This document shows, piece by piece, positions 16,655 through 26,092 of a DNA stretch of 64,000 nucleotides. Under the pieces are notes generated by a model that did not search any database, was not told where the DNA came from, and was given only the letters and a program-made list of their open reading frames with translations. Positions within the stretch are counted from its first letter, which is position 1, and each line of letters opens with the position of its first letter. The stretch spans positions 1-64,000 of the forward strand of contig CAIXGR010000025.1 in assembly GCA_903919075.1 (NCBI GenBank), given 5' to 3'. Position numbers and translations under genes: made by a program. The DNA is from an uncultured Bacteroidota bacterium. GTDB lineage: Bacteria > Bacteroidota > Bacteroidia > Chitinophagales > LD1.

Positions 16655-18865
16655 ATGAGTAACACCATAAAAAAAATATTTCCTGTTACAGGAATGACCT
16701 GCGCTTCATGTGCTGCAAGTGTTGAGAGCACGTTGGCATACCAAAAAGGGGTTTTAAAATCAGCAGTAAATTTTGCTGATAACTCAGCCTTGGTAGAATA
16801 TGATGAAGCGTTAACCAAGCCGGCCGAGTTAAAAAAAGCCGTGCAATCAACAGGCTATGATATTGATATATCAGAAAACAAATCTGCCGAAGAAGCTGAA
16901 GCAGAGAAAAAGAAATCGTTCAAAAAATCGCGCACAAATGCAGTGATGGCTTTCACATTTGCTATACCTGTATTTGTTTTAGGTATGTTTTTCTCACATT
17001 TTGAAGCCGGCAGGTTGGTTTCACTTATTTTATCAGCCATTGTTGTTTTCTATTTCGGCCGCCAATTTTTTATTCATTCGTTTAAGCTTTTAACCCATTT
17101 TAAAGCCAATATGGATACGCTGGTGGCACTGAGTATAGGTGTTTCGTATTTCTTCAGCGCATTCAATACTATCTTTCCTCAAGTTCTCTCATCGCATGGA
17201 CTAAGCCCTGATGTATATTTCGAAAGTGCCGCCATAATAACTGCATTTATTTTGCTTGGTCGTTTTTTTGAAGAGAAAGCAAAAGCCGGTACTTCGGAAG
17301 CGATTAAAAACCTGATAGGCCTGCAAGCTAAAACCGTAAAGGCTATAAGAAACAACACCGAGCAGGAAATTAGAATTGAAGACGTTTTGCGCAGCGAAAT
17401 AATCATTATCCGCCCGGGAGAAAAAATTCCGGTAGACGGTGCGGTAATTTCAGGCAACTCATTTATTGACGAAAGTATGATAAGCGGGGAATCGCTACCG
17501 GTTGAAAAATCAATTGCCTCAAAAGTATTCTCAGGAACTATTAACCAAAAAGGCAGCCTTACCATAAAAGCCGAAAAAATCGGAAAGGATACTTTGTTAG
17601 CACAAATTATTAAAACAGTACGGGAAGCGCAAGGCAGTAAAGCACCAGTACAAAAACTGGTAGATAAAATTGCTGCTGTATTTGTACCGGTAGTGTTGCT
17701 GATAGCAGTGGCGACTTTTATTTTATGGGTAAGTATTGGTGGCAAGAATTATTTAGCACAAGGATTAATTTCATCCTTAAGTGTTTTAGTAATTGCCTGC
17801 CCCTGTGCACTGGGCCTCGCAACACCCACCGCTATAATGGTTGGTGTAGGCAAAGCAGCTGAAAACGGAATTTTAATTCGTAATGCCGAAGTTTTTGAAA
17901 ACACTAAAAACATTAACACCATAGTGCTTGATAAAACCGGCACTATTACAAAAGGTAAACCCGAAGTAACTGATATAATTTGGCTGGCCGATAATAGTTC
18001 GAAAAATTATGCGCCAGTTCTTTCCGTTATTGAAAGCAAATCAGAACACCCCTTAGCAGATGCGGTAGTAAAATATTTAGCAGTAAAAGAAAACCCTATT
18101 GATATCAAGCAGTTTGATGCCATGCCGGGTAAAGGTGTTAAAGCCGTAACCGCAGCGGGCACTTTTTATATAGGCAACGAAAAGCTAATGAGCGACAAGC
18201 TGATACTAATTTTTCCGGAGATAGAAAAACGGGCTGTTGCTTTAAAGAATGAAGCAAAAACCGTAATTTATTTTAGTAACGAAAGTGATTTACTGGCTGT
18301 AATTGCACTGGCTGATGAATTAAAAGATACATCGGCAGATGCCATTAGAGAATTGAAAAAAAAGTATGAAGTAATTATGCTTACCGGCGATAATATTTCA
18401 ACCGCAAAAGCCATAGCCGCAAAAGCCGGAATAGAAAATTTTAAAGCACAGGCACTACCTACCGATAAAGCAAAATTTATTTCAGAATTAAAAGCCCAAG
18501 GCAAAAAAACAGCCATGGTTGGTGATGGCATTAACGATAGCGAAGCGCTAGCAGTTGCTGATATAAGCATGGCCATGGGCAAAGGAACCGATATTGCCAT
18601 GAACGTTGCAGATATAACCCTAATGCGCTCTGATTTAAAATCCATTCTTCAATCCATTCATCTATCGCAAAAAATTGTGTCTACCATCAGGCAAAATCTT
18701 TTCTGGGCGTTTGTGTACAACCTGGTGGGTATTCCAATTGCGGCAGGTGTGCTATATCCATTTACCGGCTACCAACTTAGCCCTATGATTGCCGGTGCGG
18801 CAATGGCTTTAAGCTCCATTTCAGTGGTGGGCAATAGCCTGCTTCTTAAATCGAAATCTGTGTGA
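16655..18865 (+). CDS. copA: Copper-exporting P1B-type ATPase
   Basis: This inner-membrane pump removes cytoplasmic Cu(I). The 736-residue protein has one N-terminal heavy-metal-associated domain with GMTCASCA (C16, C19). Membrane helices, the actuator motif SGES and the channel motif CPC (C382-P-C384) follow. The phosphorylation motif is DKTGT (D426), with SEHPLADA of the nucleotide-binding domain, MLTGD and GDGINDSEALAVAD in the hinge. The single HMA, CPC and HP-locus pattern fits CopA rather than a Zn/Cd pump. No CopZ or copper regulator is adjacent. Confidence 0.95.
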   Translation: MSNTIKKIFPVTGMTCASCAASVESTLAYQKGVLKSAVNFADNSALVEYDEALTKPAELKKAVQSTGYDIDISENKSAEEAEAEKKKSFKKSRTNAVMAFTFAIPVFVLGMFFSHFEAGRLVSLILSAIVVFYFGRQFFIHSFKLLTHFKANMDTLVALSIGVSYFFSAFNTIFPQVLSSHGLSPDVYFESAAIITAFILLGRFFEEKAKAGTSEAIKNLIGLQAKTVKAIRNNTEQEIRIEDVLRSEIIIIRPGEKIPVDGAVISGNSFIDESMISGESLPVEKSIASKVFSGTINQKGSLTIKAEKIGKDTLLAQIIKTVREAQGSKAPVQKLVDKIAAVFVPVVLLIAVATFILWVSIGGKNYLAQGLISSLSVLVIACPCALGLATPTAIMVGVGKAAENGILIRNAEVFENTKNINTIVLDKTGTITKGKPEVTDIIWLADNSSKNYAPVLSVIESKSEHPLADAVVKYLAVKENPIDIKQFDAMPGKGVKAVTAAGTFYIGNEKLMSDKLILIFPEIEKRAVALKNEAKTVIYFSNESDLLAVIALADELKDTSADAIRELKKKYEVIMLTGDNISTAKAIAAKAGIENFKAQALPTDKAKFISELKAQGKKTAMVGDGINDSEALAVADISMAMGKGTDIAMNVADITLMRSDLKSILQSIHLSQKIVSTIRQNLFWAFVYNLVGIPIAAGVLYPFTGYQLSPMIAGAAMALSSISVVGNSLLLKSKSV

Positions 18866-18876
18866 AAGCCATTTTT

Positions 18877-19266
18877 TCAAACAATTTCCTGCTCTGTTGA
18901 TGGGGCAATTCCTTCGGCAGCGTTCTCCAACTCTCTTCTCTTTTTCGGGAAATAATAGGCGCAATAAATAGCCAGCACAATTAAACCCAAAGTAAAAAAT
19001 ATCATCGCATAGGGGCGAAAGGTATCGTCGTAATAAAACTCACCTGTCATCCAGGTAGCATTAGCAGTTATCCATAAACAAACTGCCGTGTTGTGAAACA
19101 AGTCCGCAATATCTTTCCGTGCCCGGTAAGTAATATGAATGGCAACAAAAAGAGTGGGAATAATCATAATCATTCCCGCCGTTCGCCAACTCATAGCCCA
19201 GCAGGTATCTTTAATCAGCCACAAGGTTATATGCATGTTTTCGTATTGCCGTATATTTTTGAACAT
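18877..19266 (-). CDS. Small conserved membrane protein of unknown function
   Basis: A 129-residue protein with about three transmembrane segments: AGMIMIIPTLFVAIHI, LFHNTAVCLWITANATWM and YAMIFFTLGLIVLAIYCAYYF. A charged C-terminal tail (KKRRELENAAEG) follows. The W-L-I-K-D-x-C-W-A start and FHN-AVC-WI-ANATWM-GEF block look conserved; I recall similar Bacteroidota proteins, all without assigned function. It is convergent with copA (11-base gap), so no shared function is implied. Confidence 0.75.
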   Translation of the reverse strand: MFKNIRQYENMHITLWLIKDTCWAMSWRTAGMIMIIPTLFVAIHITYRARKDIADLFHNTAVCLWITANATWMTGEFYYDDTFRPYAMIFFTLGLIVLAIYCAYYFPKKRRELENAAEGIAPSTEQEIV

Positions 19267-19338
19267 TTAAGGGGATTTTACTATGACTAAATCAATACCA
19301 ATATTTCTTAAAACAGCTATTATCTTGCAGCGTTGAAA

Positions 19339-20193
19339 ATGGTAAAAAAAATTATTAATACAATTCTTTATTCCAACATTTTTATAGGCGCCTGTGCAGT
19401 AGCGTTGACATTCACAAATCAGCTTATTGTAGAAGGCCAAATTCATTTCGACAGCAATTGCTGGTTCATTCTTTTTTCAACCATTTTCACTTACTCCTAC
19501 CTTAAAGCAATCAGTACATCCGGTGCCACCCATCATACTTCTCATCGAGATTGGGCTACCGAAAATCCGCAATTATCAAAAAACATTTTACTCATATCGG
19601 CAATTGGAGCTGCGGCATTTTTCTTTGAACTTAATACTGATGCCAAAGTAGTAGTGTTTATACTGGCTATTGTTACTGCCTTTTATGGCTTTTTCGAAAT
19701 TCCCTTCATAAAGCCTAAAAAAAAATTGCGCGACCTGGGGCTGGTAAAAACCGTTTTTGTTGGTATAGTTTGGTCAGCTACTACCGTATTGGTGCCTCTT
19801 GCACAAAGCCATATACAAACCGACCTGATGATTTTTTTACTACTAAGGCGATTTCTTTTCCTACTGGCCCTAACCATGGTTTTCGAGATTAAAGATATGG
19901 AAGGCGATGCTGCCAACAACCTTGAAACATTACCACTTGCCATAGGCATACCTAATACCAAACTTTTAGCACAGGGAATATTGTTTGCAATGATTATTAT
20001 TAATCTTATACAGTATTTCTTTTTTTACATACCGTTTGTAAATATGGTGGCGGTTAATCTTTCACTATTGGTTTCCATTATTTGCATTCAACCGGTAAAT
20101 GAACAAACCGGAGAAAAATGGTACTACATAGTGCTTGATGGCATGATGATACTACAGTTTATTTTTGTTTACATAGCAGCTAAATATTTTTAG
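19339..20193 (+). CDS. UbiA-like prenyltransferase superfamily membrane protein with a degenerate first Asp motif
   Basis: A 284-residue polytopic protein, ATG 19339 preferred over a TTG two codons upstream. It has about eight hydrophobic segments. The second UbiA motif region is seen as LTMVFEIKDMEGDAANNLETLPLAIG (about 172-197). The first Asp-rich motif (N-D-x-x-D-x-x-x-D) is not recognisable; the corresponding loop reads THHTSHRDWATENPQ. Family members transfer prenyl groups to aromatic or other acceptors; here substrate and activity are uncertain. The next gene begins at the base after its stop, so the two form a unit. Confidence 0.7.
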   Translation: MVKKIINTILYSNIFIGACAVALTFTNQLIVEGQIHFDSNCWFILFSTIFTYSYLKAISTSGATHHTSHRDWATENPQLSKNILLISAIGAAAFFFELNTDAKVVVFILAIVTAFYGFFEIPFIKPKKKLRDLGLVKTVFVGIVWSATTVLVPLAQSHIQTDLMIFLLLRRFLFLLALTMVFEIKDMEGDAANNLETLPLAIGIPNTKLLAQGILFAMIIINLIQYFFFYIPFVNMVAVNLSLLVSIICIQPVNEQTGEKWYYIVLDGMMILQFIFVYIAAKYF

Positions 20194-21153
20194 GTGGCAA
20201 CAATTAATAAAAAATACCTGCTTACTAATTTAGTTACGGTGGTTATTATTTTAACCATTATAGAAGTTGCAGCACGCATTATTTTAAAAAAAACATACAA
20301 CCGCAATTTTGATTCTACCCTTATAGTCGATAATAAATATTACACCTCAGCAGGGTTGAAGGAAAATGCAAGCGGTATGGTTTGGGGTAAGGCATTTCAC
20401 ACAGATAGTACCGGCTGCCGCAGACCATCCAAATCTTATATTAACACAAAAAAGAAATGGCTATTTATCGGCGATTCAGTTACAGAGGGTGTAGGCGTTG
20501 ATGATTCTTCAACTTTTTCTTCTCTAGTTTTTCGGAATACCGACTCCTTCAATATTCTCAATTATTCACTTATCGGTTATTCGGTTGCCGACTATTTGAA
20601 TGTTTTAAAAACTGTTTTAAATAAAAACGATTCATCAATAAAAAAGGCTACTATTTTCTTTTGCCTGAATGATGTGTACGGAAAAGCACTTTTTAATCAA
20701 TTACCCGTAATGGCTAAAACGAATATGATAGGAAAGCTGAATGCTTTTTTACAAAGCCATTACTACACTTACAAACTGCTTAAATTAACCGTATTCCGAA
20801 ATTCGGACCGCTATTTTCAATACGATTTTCAATTTTATAAAGATAACAGCCCGTATTTTACAAGCGCTATGAACACATTGAAGCAATGCGATTCGGTTTG
20901 CCATTTAGCGGGTGTTGAAATGAATGTGGTAGTCCTTCCTTATCGCCTCCAGGTTTGCGGTAAGGATATAGGAAATAATATCCCTCAGGATTTGATTGGA
21001 AAATTCTGTTCTGCAAACAAAATACCCTGTTCAAACCCTTTAAAATACCTCTCAGAACAACAAAATCCTGAAAAGTTCTATCTATTTGCTGATGAGATAC
21101 ATTTGTCTGAAAAAGGACATTCTGCGGTAGCACGCTTTATTCTTTCGCATTAG
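20194..21153 (+). CDS. SGNH/GDSL-family hydrolase with N-terminal membrane anchor
   Basis: A 319-residue protein starting at GTG 20194, which directly follows the TAG of the UbiA-like gene. An N-terminal hydrophobic segment (LLTNLVTVVIILTIIEVAARIIL) suggests a signal anchor. Block I of the SGNH fold is WLFIGDSVTEGVGVDD (nucleophile Ser in GDS). FFCLNDVYG may hold the block III Asn, and the C-terminal DEIHLSEKGHSAVA holds the catalytic Asp/His (D-x-x-H). The family includes esterases and O-acetyl or O-acyl modifying enzymes of surface glycans. The target is unknown. Confidence 0.85.
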   Translation: MATINKKYLLTNLVTVVIILTIIEVAARIILKKTYNRNFDSTLIVDNKYYTSAGLKENASGMVWGKAFHTDSTGCRRPSKSYINTKKKWLFIGDSVTEGVGVDDSSTFSSLVFRNTDSFNILNYSLIGYSVADYLNVLKTVLNKNDSSIKKATIFFCLNDVYGKALFNQLPVMAKTNMIGKLNAFLQSHYYTYKLLKLTVFRNSDRYFQYDFQFYKDNSPYFTSAMNTLKQCDSVCHLAGVEMNVVVLPYRLQVCGKDIGNNIPQDLIGKFCSANKIPCSNPLKYLSEQQNPEKFYLFADEIHLSEKGHSAVARFILSH

Positions 21154-21157
21154 CGTT

Positions 21158-21165
21158 TATATTTG
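21158..21165 (+). promoter_or_regulatory. Candidate -7 promoter box for the biotin operon
   Basis: TATATTTG matches the Bacteroidota -7 consensus and lies 17 bases before the bioB ATG at 21183. It would start the bioB-bioF-bioD-bioA transcript. The -33 region is not a clear TTG. No BirA-type operator palindrome was seen. Confidence 0.4.
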
Positions 21166-21182
21166 CTAACTGAAAACCTAAA

Positions 21183-22175
21183 ATGATGAAAGCTGAAATA
21201 AGAAATGATTGGACTTTACACGAAGTAAAAGAAATCTACAACTCACCGGTTATGGAATTAATATTCCGTGGCGCTACAATGCATAAAAAATATCAGGCTA
21301 CCGGCGAGGTGCAGGTTTGTACCTTGTTATCAGTAAAAACCGGAGGCTGCCCCGAGGATTGTTCTTATTGCCCGCAAGCAGCGCGTTACCATACTGGTGT
21401 TGATGCACATAAGTTAATGGGTTACGAGGAAGTAATTGGAAAAGCTTTGGATGCGAAAAATGGTGGTTCAACCCGCTTTTGCATGGGTGCCGCATGGCGT
21501 AATGTGCGCGATAACTCTGACTTTGATAAGGTGATTGATATGGTGAAAGGAGTTAACTCACTTGGGCTTGAAGTTTGCTGCACACTTGGTATGCTAAGCG
21601 AAGACCAGGCAAAAAAACTGAAAGAAGCCGGCCTGTATGCCTACAATCATAATCTCGATACTTCTGACGAATATTATACTGATATTATTTCGACCCGCAC
21701 TTATGATGACCGCTTGAAAACATTGGACAATGTTGAGAAGGCGGGCCTTAGTGTTTGCTGCGGCGGCATTATAGGCATGGGCGAAAGCGATGAGGACAGA
21801 ATAAAACTTTTATATACCCTTGCTACACGCGCCACTCACCCTGAGTCGGTACCAGTAAATGCTTTGGTAGCTGTGAAAGGAACACCCCTCGAAGGCCGCG
21901 AAAAAGTAAAAGTATGGGAAATGGTGCGCATGATAGCCACTGCCCGTATTTTAATGCCTAAAGCCATGGTGCGCCTTTCAGCCGGAAGAAATGAAATGAG
22001 TTACGAGCAGCAGGCTTTGTGCTTTTTAGCCGGAGCCAACTCTATTTTTACCGGCGAAAAACTACTTACCACCCCTAACCCCGATTTTGATGCCGATAAG
22101 GAAATGTTTGAATTATTGGGATTGAAGCCGAGGGAATCTTTTAAGGTGGAGAAAGAGGAAAATGTTACGGTTTAA
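21183..22175 (+). CDS. bioB: Biotin synthase
   Basis: This radical SAM enzyme inserts sulfur into dethiobiotin as the last step of biotin synthesis. The cluster motif CPEDCSYCPQ gives C56, C60 and C63. The family blocks CMGAAWRNVRDNSDFD, CTLGMLSE, YNHNLDTSDEYY and VKGTPLEG are present, as is SAGRNEMSYEQQALCFLAGANSIFTGEKLLTT. The 330-residue length is typical. Two in-frame ATG codons overlap at the start (21183 and 21186). First gene of a four-gene biotin operon. Confidence 0.97.
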   Translation: MMKAEIRNDWTLHEVKEIYNSPVMELIFRGATMHKKYQATGEVQVCTLLSVKTGGCPEDCSYCPQAARYHTGVDAHKLMGYEEVIGKALDAKNGGSTRFCMGAAWRNVRDNSDFDKVIDMVKGVNSLGLEVCCTLGMLSEDQAKKLKEAGLYAYNHNLDTSDEYYTDIISTRTYDDRLKTLDNVEKAGLSVCCGGIIGMGESDEDRIKLLYTLATRATHPESVPVNALVAVKGTPLEGREKVKVWEMVRMIATARILMPKAMVRLSAGRNEMSYEQQALCFLAGANSIFTGEKLLTTPNPDFDADKEMFELLGLKPRESFKVEKEENVTV

Positions 22176-22226
22176 ATTCGCACTTCTAGAATTGGCAAAA
22201 TTTGCAGCACTAAATATACAAGCAAA

Positions 22227-23357
22227 GTGAGCCAGTCCATCCAACAATATATAAAGTCCAGAGTAGACCAGCGTCATCAGGAAAATAATTTCCGTTCGCT
22301 AAAACTTTTAACCGGCTTAGTTGATTTTTACTCCAACGATTACCTCGGGTTTGCGCATGACAAGAATTTAAAAGCAGCCATTGAAAAAGAGTCAACCGCC
22401 AATGCCGAAGCAACTACAGGCAGCACCGGCTCGCGTTTGCTCTCTGGTAATAGCGGTTATGCAGAGGCCCTTGAAAAAATGTTAGCTGAATTTCATAATG
22501 CCCAGGCCTCTCTCCTGTTCAACTCTGGTTTCGATGCCAACTATGGCTTGCTTTCCGCTTTGCCATACAGAGGCGATACCATTATTTACGATCAATTGGT
22601 TCATGCATCTATACATGATGGAATAAGAAATAGCAAAGCAAATGCAGTAATGTTTTCTCACAACAACCTGCAACAATTGGAAGAGAAACTTTCTTCTGCC
22701 AAAGGCTTAAAATATGTAGTAGTAGAATCGGTTTACTCAATGGATGGAGATTTGGCACCCCTGAAAGAGATTGCCGATTTATGCGAAAAATACGATGCAG
22801 GCTTAATAGTGGATGAGGCCCACGCCACCGGCGTATTTGGGCCGCAAGGCGAAGGCAGAGTTGTAGAATTAAATTTGGAAGATAAATGCCTGGCACGAAT
22901 TCATACTTTTGGCAAAGCCATTGGTGCGCATGGTGCGGTTATTGTGTGCTCTGAAGATTTAAAAAACTTTTTAATCAATTATTGCCGCCCTTTTATTTTT
23001 TCAACGGCGTTGCCTTTTCATTCGCTGGCAGCAATAAAGTGTTCATATGCTTTATTACCCCAAGTAAACGAAAAAAGAAAAACAATTTTTCAGCTTATTC
23101 AAACCTTTAAAAAACACTACAACAGCAAGCCGGGCTTCGAATTGATAGAAAGTCCAAGCCCCATTCAATCTATTATAGTTAAGGGAAATGAGCACATTAA
23201 ACAATTTGCCGAAAAAATAAGGCAACAGGGGCTTGATGTAAGGCCTATTCTCTTCCCTACAGTGCCCCGAGGGAAAGAACGCATAAGAATTTGCCTGCAT
23301 AGTTTTAATACCGAGCAAGAAGTAGTTAAACTTGCTGAAGTAATTAATAACCTTTAA
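22227..23357 (+). CDS. bioF: 8-amino-7-oxononanoate synthase
   Basis: This PLP enzyme condenses pimeloyl-ACP or pimeloyl-CoA with alanine to form KAPA, the first committed biotin step. The 376-residue protein has FYSNDYLGFAHD, GSTGSRLLSGNSGY, the pyridoxal-contact VDEAHATGVFGPQGEG and the Schiff-base lysine K230 in HTFGKAIGAHGA. The start is a GTG (22227), since no suitable ATG precedes the conserved N-terminus. It is 51 bases downstream of bioB and overlaps bioD by one base. Confidence 0.96.
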   Translation: MSQSIQQYIKSRVDQRHQENNFRSLKLLTGLVDFYSNDYLGFAHDKNLKAAIEKESTANAEATTGSTGSRLLSGNSGYAEALEKMLAEFHNAQASLLFNSGFDANYGLLSALPYRGDTIIYDQLVHASIHDGIRNSKANAVMFSHNNLQQLEEKLSSAKGLKYVVVESVYSMDGDLAPLKEIADLCEKYDAGLIVDEAHATGVFGPQGEGRVVELNLEDKCLARIHTFGKAIGAHGAVIVCSEDLKNFLINYCRPFIFSTALPFHSLAAIKCSYALLPQVNEKRKTIFQLIQTFKKHYNSKPGFELIESPSPIQSIIVKGNEHIKQFAEKIRQQGLDVRPILFPTVPRGKERIRICLHSFNTEQEVVKLAEVINNL

Positions 23358-24001
23358 TGCGCAGATTGCCTCAAAATATTTTTGTTACCGGAATAGGAAC
23401 CGGCGTTGGTAAAACTATCGCCTCGGCAGTTTTAACCGAAGCCCTACAGGCCGATTATTGGAAACCTATACAATGTGGTAACCTTGAAGATTCTGATACA
23501 AAAACTGTTCAATCGCTAATTAGTAATTCCAGTTCAAAAATTTACCCTGAGGCTTACCGGTTAAAAACCGCTGCTTCGCCACATTACGCCGCTTCGGCTG
23601 AAAACCTAGAAATCGAATTAAAAGAATGTAAACTACCCACAACCAACAATAGATTAGTGATTGAAGGCGCAGGCGGAATTATGGTTCCACTCAACCAAAA
23701 TGAATTGATTTTGGACCTGATTATTAAATTAAAAGCGCCGGTTGTTCTTGTGGTGCGTAATTATCTTGGCGCTATAAACCATACCTTGCTTAGCATTGAT
23801 GCTTTAGGACAAAACGGAGTTGAATTACTTGGAGTGGTTTTTAGCGGCGAAGATTTTTTAGATAATGAACAAATCATCCAACACTTTGGCAAGGTTAAAG
23901 TATTAGGCAGAATTGACGAAGCTAAAAATATAGATAAAGAATTTATAAAGCAGCAATCGGTGAAATTGAAAACTTACTTATCACAACACTTTACAATTTG
24001 A
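23357..24001 (+). CDS. bioD: Dethiobiotin synthetase
   Basis: This ATP-dependent enzyme closes the ureido ring of dethiobiotin from DAPA and CO2. The 214-residue protein carries the P-loop TGIGTGVGKT (11-20), WKPIQCG and the VIEGAGGIMVPL motif, all diagnostic of BioD. Its ATG shares its A with the TAA of bioF, and its TGA overlaps the start of bioA. The genes are therefore tightly coupled in translation. Confidence 0.96.
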   Translation: MRRLPQNIFVTGIGTGVGKTIASAVLTEALQADYWKPIQCGNLEDSDTKTVQSLISNSSSKIYPEAYRLKTAASPHYAASAENLEIELKECKLPTTNNRLVIEGAGGIMVPLNQNELILDLIIKLKAPVVLVVRNYLGAINHTLLSIDALGQNGVELLGVVFSGEDFLDNEQIIQHFGKVKVLGRIDEAKNIDKEFIKQQSVKLKTYLSQHFTI

Positions 24002-25278
24002 AAACCGAACCAGCAACAAAACAATTAATCTGGCATCCATACACACAAATGGAGACTGCCCTCGCATCTATTTCAATTGCAAGAGGGCAGGGTAGCTATT
24101 TGTACGACGATAAAAGAACGCAGTACATTGACGCAGTTTCAAGTTGGTGGACAAATATTCACGGGCATGCTCACCCTTATATTGCCCAAAAGATTTTTGA
24201 ACAGGCTCAAACATTAGAGCACGTAATTTTTGCAGGCTTTACACATCAACCGGCTGAGAAATTGGCTGAAAAAATTTTAGCCCGCATACCTTTCCATTCA
24301 AAAATATTTTATTCAGATAATGGCTCTACGGCAGTTGAAGTAGCCATAAAAATGGCTCTGCAATATTGGTGGAACAAAGGTGAAGAGAGAGAAAAAATAA
24401 TTGCTTTTAAAGACTCATACCACGGCGATACTTTTGGTGCTATGAGTATTAGCGCCAGAGGCGTTTTTACCCAACCTTATCATCGCCTGCTATTTGATGT
24501 TGAATTTATTGACACACCGGTAAAAGGGCATGAACAGAAAACTGTTGAGCAACTGTACAACTTAATAAAAGGCCCGGCTGGGGCAGCGCAAATTGCGGGC
24601 TTCATCTTCGAGCCTTTAATATTAGGTTCAGGTGGAATGCTAATGTATTCAGAACAAGTGTTGGATGAGTTATTATCTATTTGCAATGCAAATAATATTA
24701 TAACCATTGCCGATGAAGTAATGACCGGATTCGGGCGCACCGGTAAATTTTTAGCCACTGATTATTGCCAAAACAAGCCCGATATTATTTGCCTTTCGAA
24801 AGGAATAACCGGAGGCTTCCTGCCTTTTGCAGCTACAACATGTAAAGAGGAAATTTACCAAGCTTTTCTATCAAATGATAAATCGAAAATGTTTTTTCAC
24901 GGGCATAGCTATACGGCAAATCCTGTAGGTTGCGCAGCAGCTATTGCCAGCCTTGAAGTATTTGAAAACGAAAATACATTGGAGAAAATAAGCCGGCTTG
25001 AAAAACAGCATTCGAAATTTGCCGATAGCATTAAAAATCATGCACAAGTTAAAGAAGTAAGGCAACGAGGAACAATAGTAGCCTTTGAATTAAATACAAA
25101 AGAAGAAACCGGCTACCTGAATACTGTTCGAGATAAGGCTTACCAGTTTTTTATTGAAAATAAAATCATATTACGTCCGTTAGGCAATGTAATTTATATC
25201 ATGCCTCCTTATTGCATTTCGAATGAGGATTTGGAACAGGTGTATGGGGTGATTTATAGTTTTTTAGATACTTTATAG
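23998..25278 (+). CDS. bioA: Adenosylmethionine-8-amino-7-oxononanoate aminotransferase
   Basis: This PLP aminotransferase makes DAPA from KAPA with SAM as amino donor. The 426-residue class III protein shows the BioA-typical WHPYTQMETA, SSWWTNIHGHAHPYI and FYSDNGSTAVEVAIKMALQYW blocks. IADEVMTGFGRTGK and the Schiff-base lysine K268 in CLSKGITGG follow. The start is a TTG (23998) overlapping the bioD stop, followed at once by the conserved N-terminus. Last gene of the operon. Confidence 0.95.
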   Translation: MKTEPATKQLIWHPYTQMETALASISIARGQGSYLYDDKRTQYIDAVSSWWTNIHGHAHPYIAQKIFEQAQTLEHVIFAGFTHQPAEKLAEKILARIPFHSKIFYSDNGSTAVEVAIKMALQYWWNKGEEREKIIAFKDSYHGDTFGAMSISARGVFTQPYHRLLFDVEFIDTPVKGHEQKTVEQLYNLIKGPAGAAQIAGFIFEPLILGSGGMLMYSEQVLDELLSICNANNIITIADEVMTGFGRTGKFLATDYCQNKPDIICLSKGITGGFLPFAATTCKEEIYQAFLSNDKSKMFFHGHSYTANPVGCAAAIASLEVFENENTLEKISRLEKQHSKFADSIKNHAQVKEVRQRGTIVAFELNTKEETGYLNTVRDKAYQFFIENKIILRPLGNVIYIMPPYCISNEDLEQVYGVIYSFLDTL

Positions 25279-25369
25279 TTGTGTTAAAGTGATATAAAAC
25301 CGGTTCCAAAGTTTTAAACATTCCTTTAATTGCGCAGGCCATAGCAGTAAACCTTAATTATTTGGTAGT

Positions 25370-26092
25370 ATGAAGTTCGTGAGAACTATTATTTTATTAA
25401 TGCTTTGCTCCTCCTCTCACTTCTTGTTTTCGCAAACAGAAACTGTTAAGATGAAACTAACTGTTACTGATAGCTATACCAATAAAACATTAGCCGGTGT
25501 TAGCATTATTAACCCTAAGTCAAGCACCACTCTTGCTACCGATGGCAAGGGTTATCTGGAAGAAATGATTAATAAAAGCGATACACTTTTTCTTTTCTTC
25601 CCAAGTTATCGTGCTATCCGGTTTTCTGTAGCCGATTCGTCACCTAAAAAAGAATATGTCCTGCATTTAACGTTAGAGCCATTTAGTACCGGCATTAGCC
25701 GCGATATAATTATTAAAGCGCCTAAAACGTTGGAGCAAATAGAAGCAGATAGACATAATATAGGAATTACCCCAAAGGAGTTGGAAAAGCCCGCTGTAAG
25801 TTTTATGAATCCCATCAGCGCTTTCTATGAAATGTTGAGCCGCCATGCTAAAGAGCGCGAAAAACTAAAAAAACAAATAGCCGAAAACGATAAAGACAAA
25901 GTTTTTAAGGAGTTACTGAATTATTACAACGAGAAGAAACTTATTGACTTGCCCGAGGAGCACTACGATAATTTTATAAGATTCTGTAATCTACCCACCG
26001 AGTTTTTAAAAAACCATACCGATTACGAGATTATGAAAACCGTAAAAACGTTTTATGATAAGTATGCAAAGTTGAGTGGCTTGGTGAAATAA
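25370..26092 (+). CDS. Secreted protein with N-terminal CarboxypepD_reg-like domain
   Basis: A 240-residue protein with a signal peptide (FVRTIILLMLCSSSHFLFSQ, cleavage after about residue 21). A beta-rich CarboxypepD_reg-like domain follows at about 27-105 (VTDSYTNKTLAGVSIINPKSSTTLATDGKGYLEE ... SDTLFLFFPSYRAI). The C-terminal half (about 120-240) is helical and charged. The architecture resembles small Bacteroidota periplasmic proteins of unknown function. No lipobox, OMP barrel or T9SS domain is seen. Confidence 0.75.
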   Translation: MKFVRTIILLMLCSSSHFLFSQTETVKMKLTVTDSYTNKTLAGVSIINPKSSTTLATDGKGYLEEMINKSDTLFLFFPSYRAIRFSVADSSPKKEYVLHLTLEPFSTGISRDIIIKAPKTLEQIEADRHNIGITPKELEKPAVSFMNPISAFYEMLSRHAKEREKLKKQIAENDKDKVFKELLNYYNEKKLIDLPEEHYDNFIRFCNLPTEFLKNHTDYEIMKTVKTFYDKYAKLSGLVK

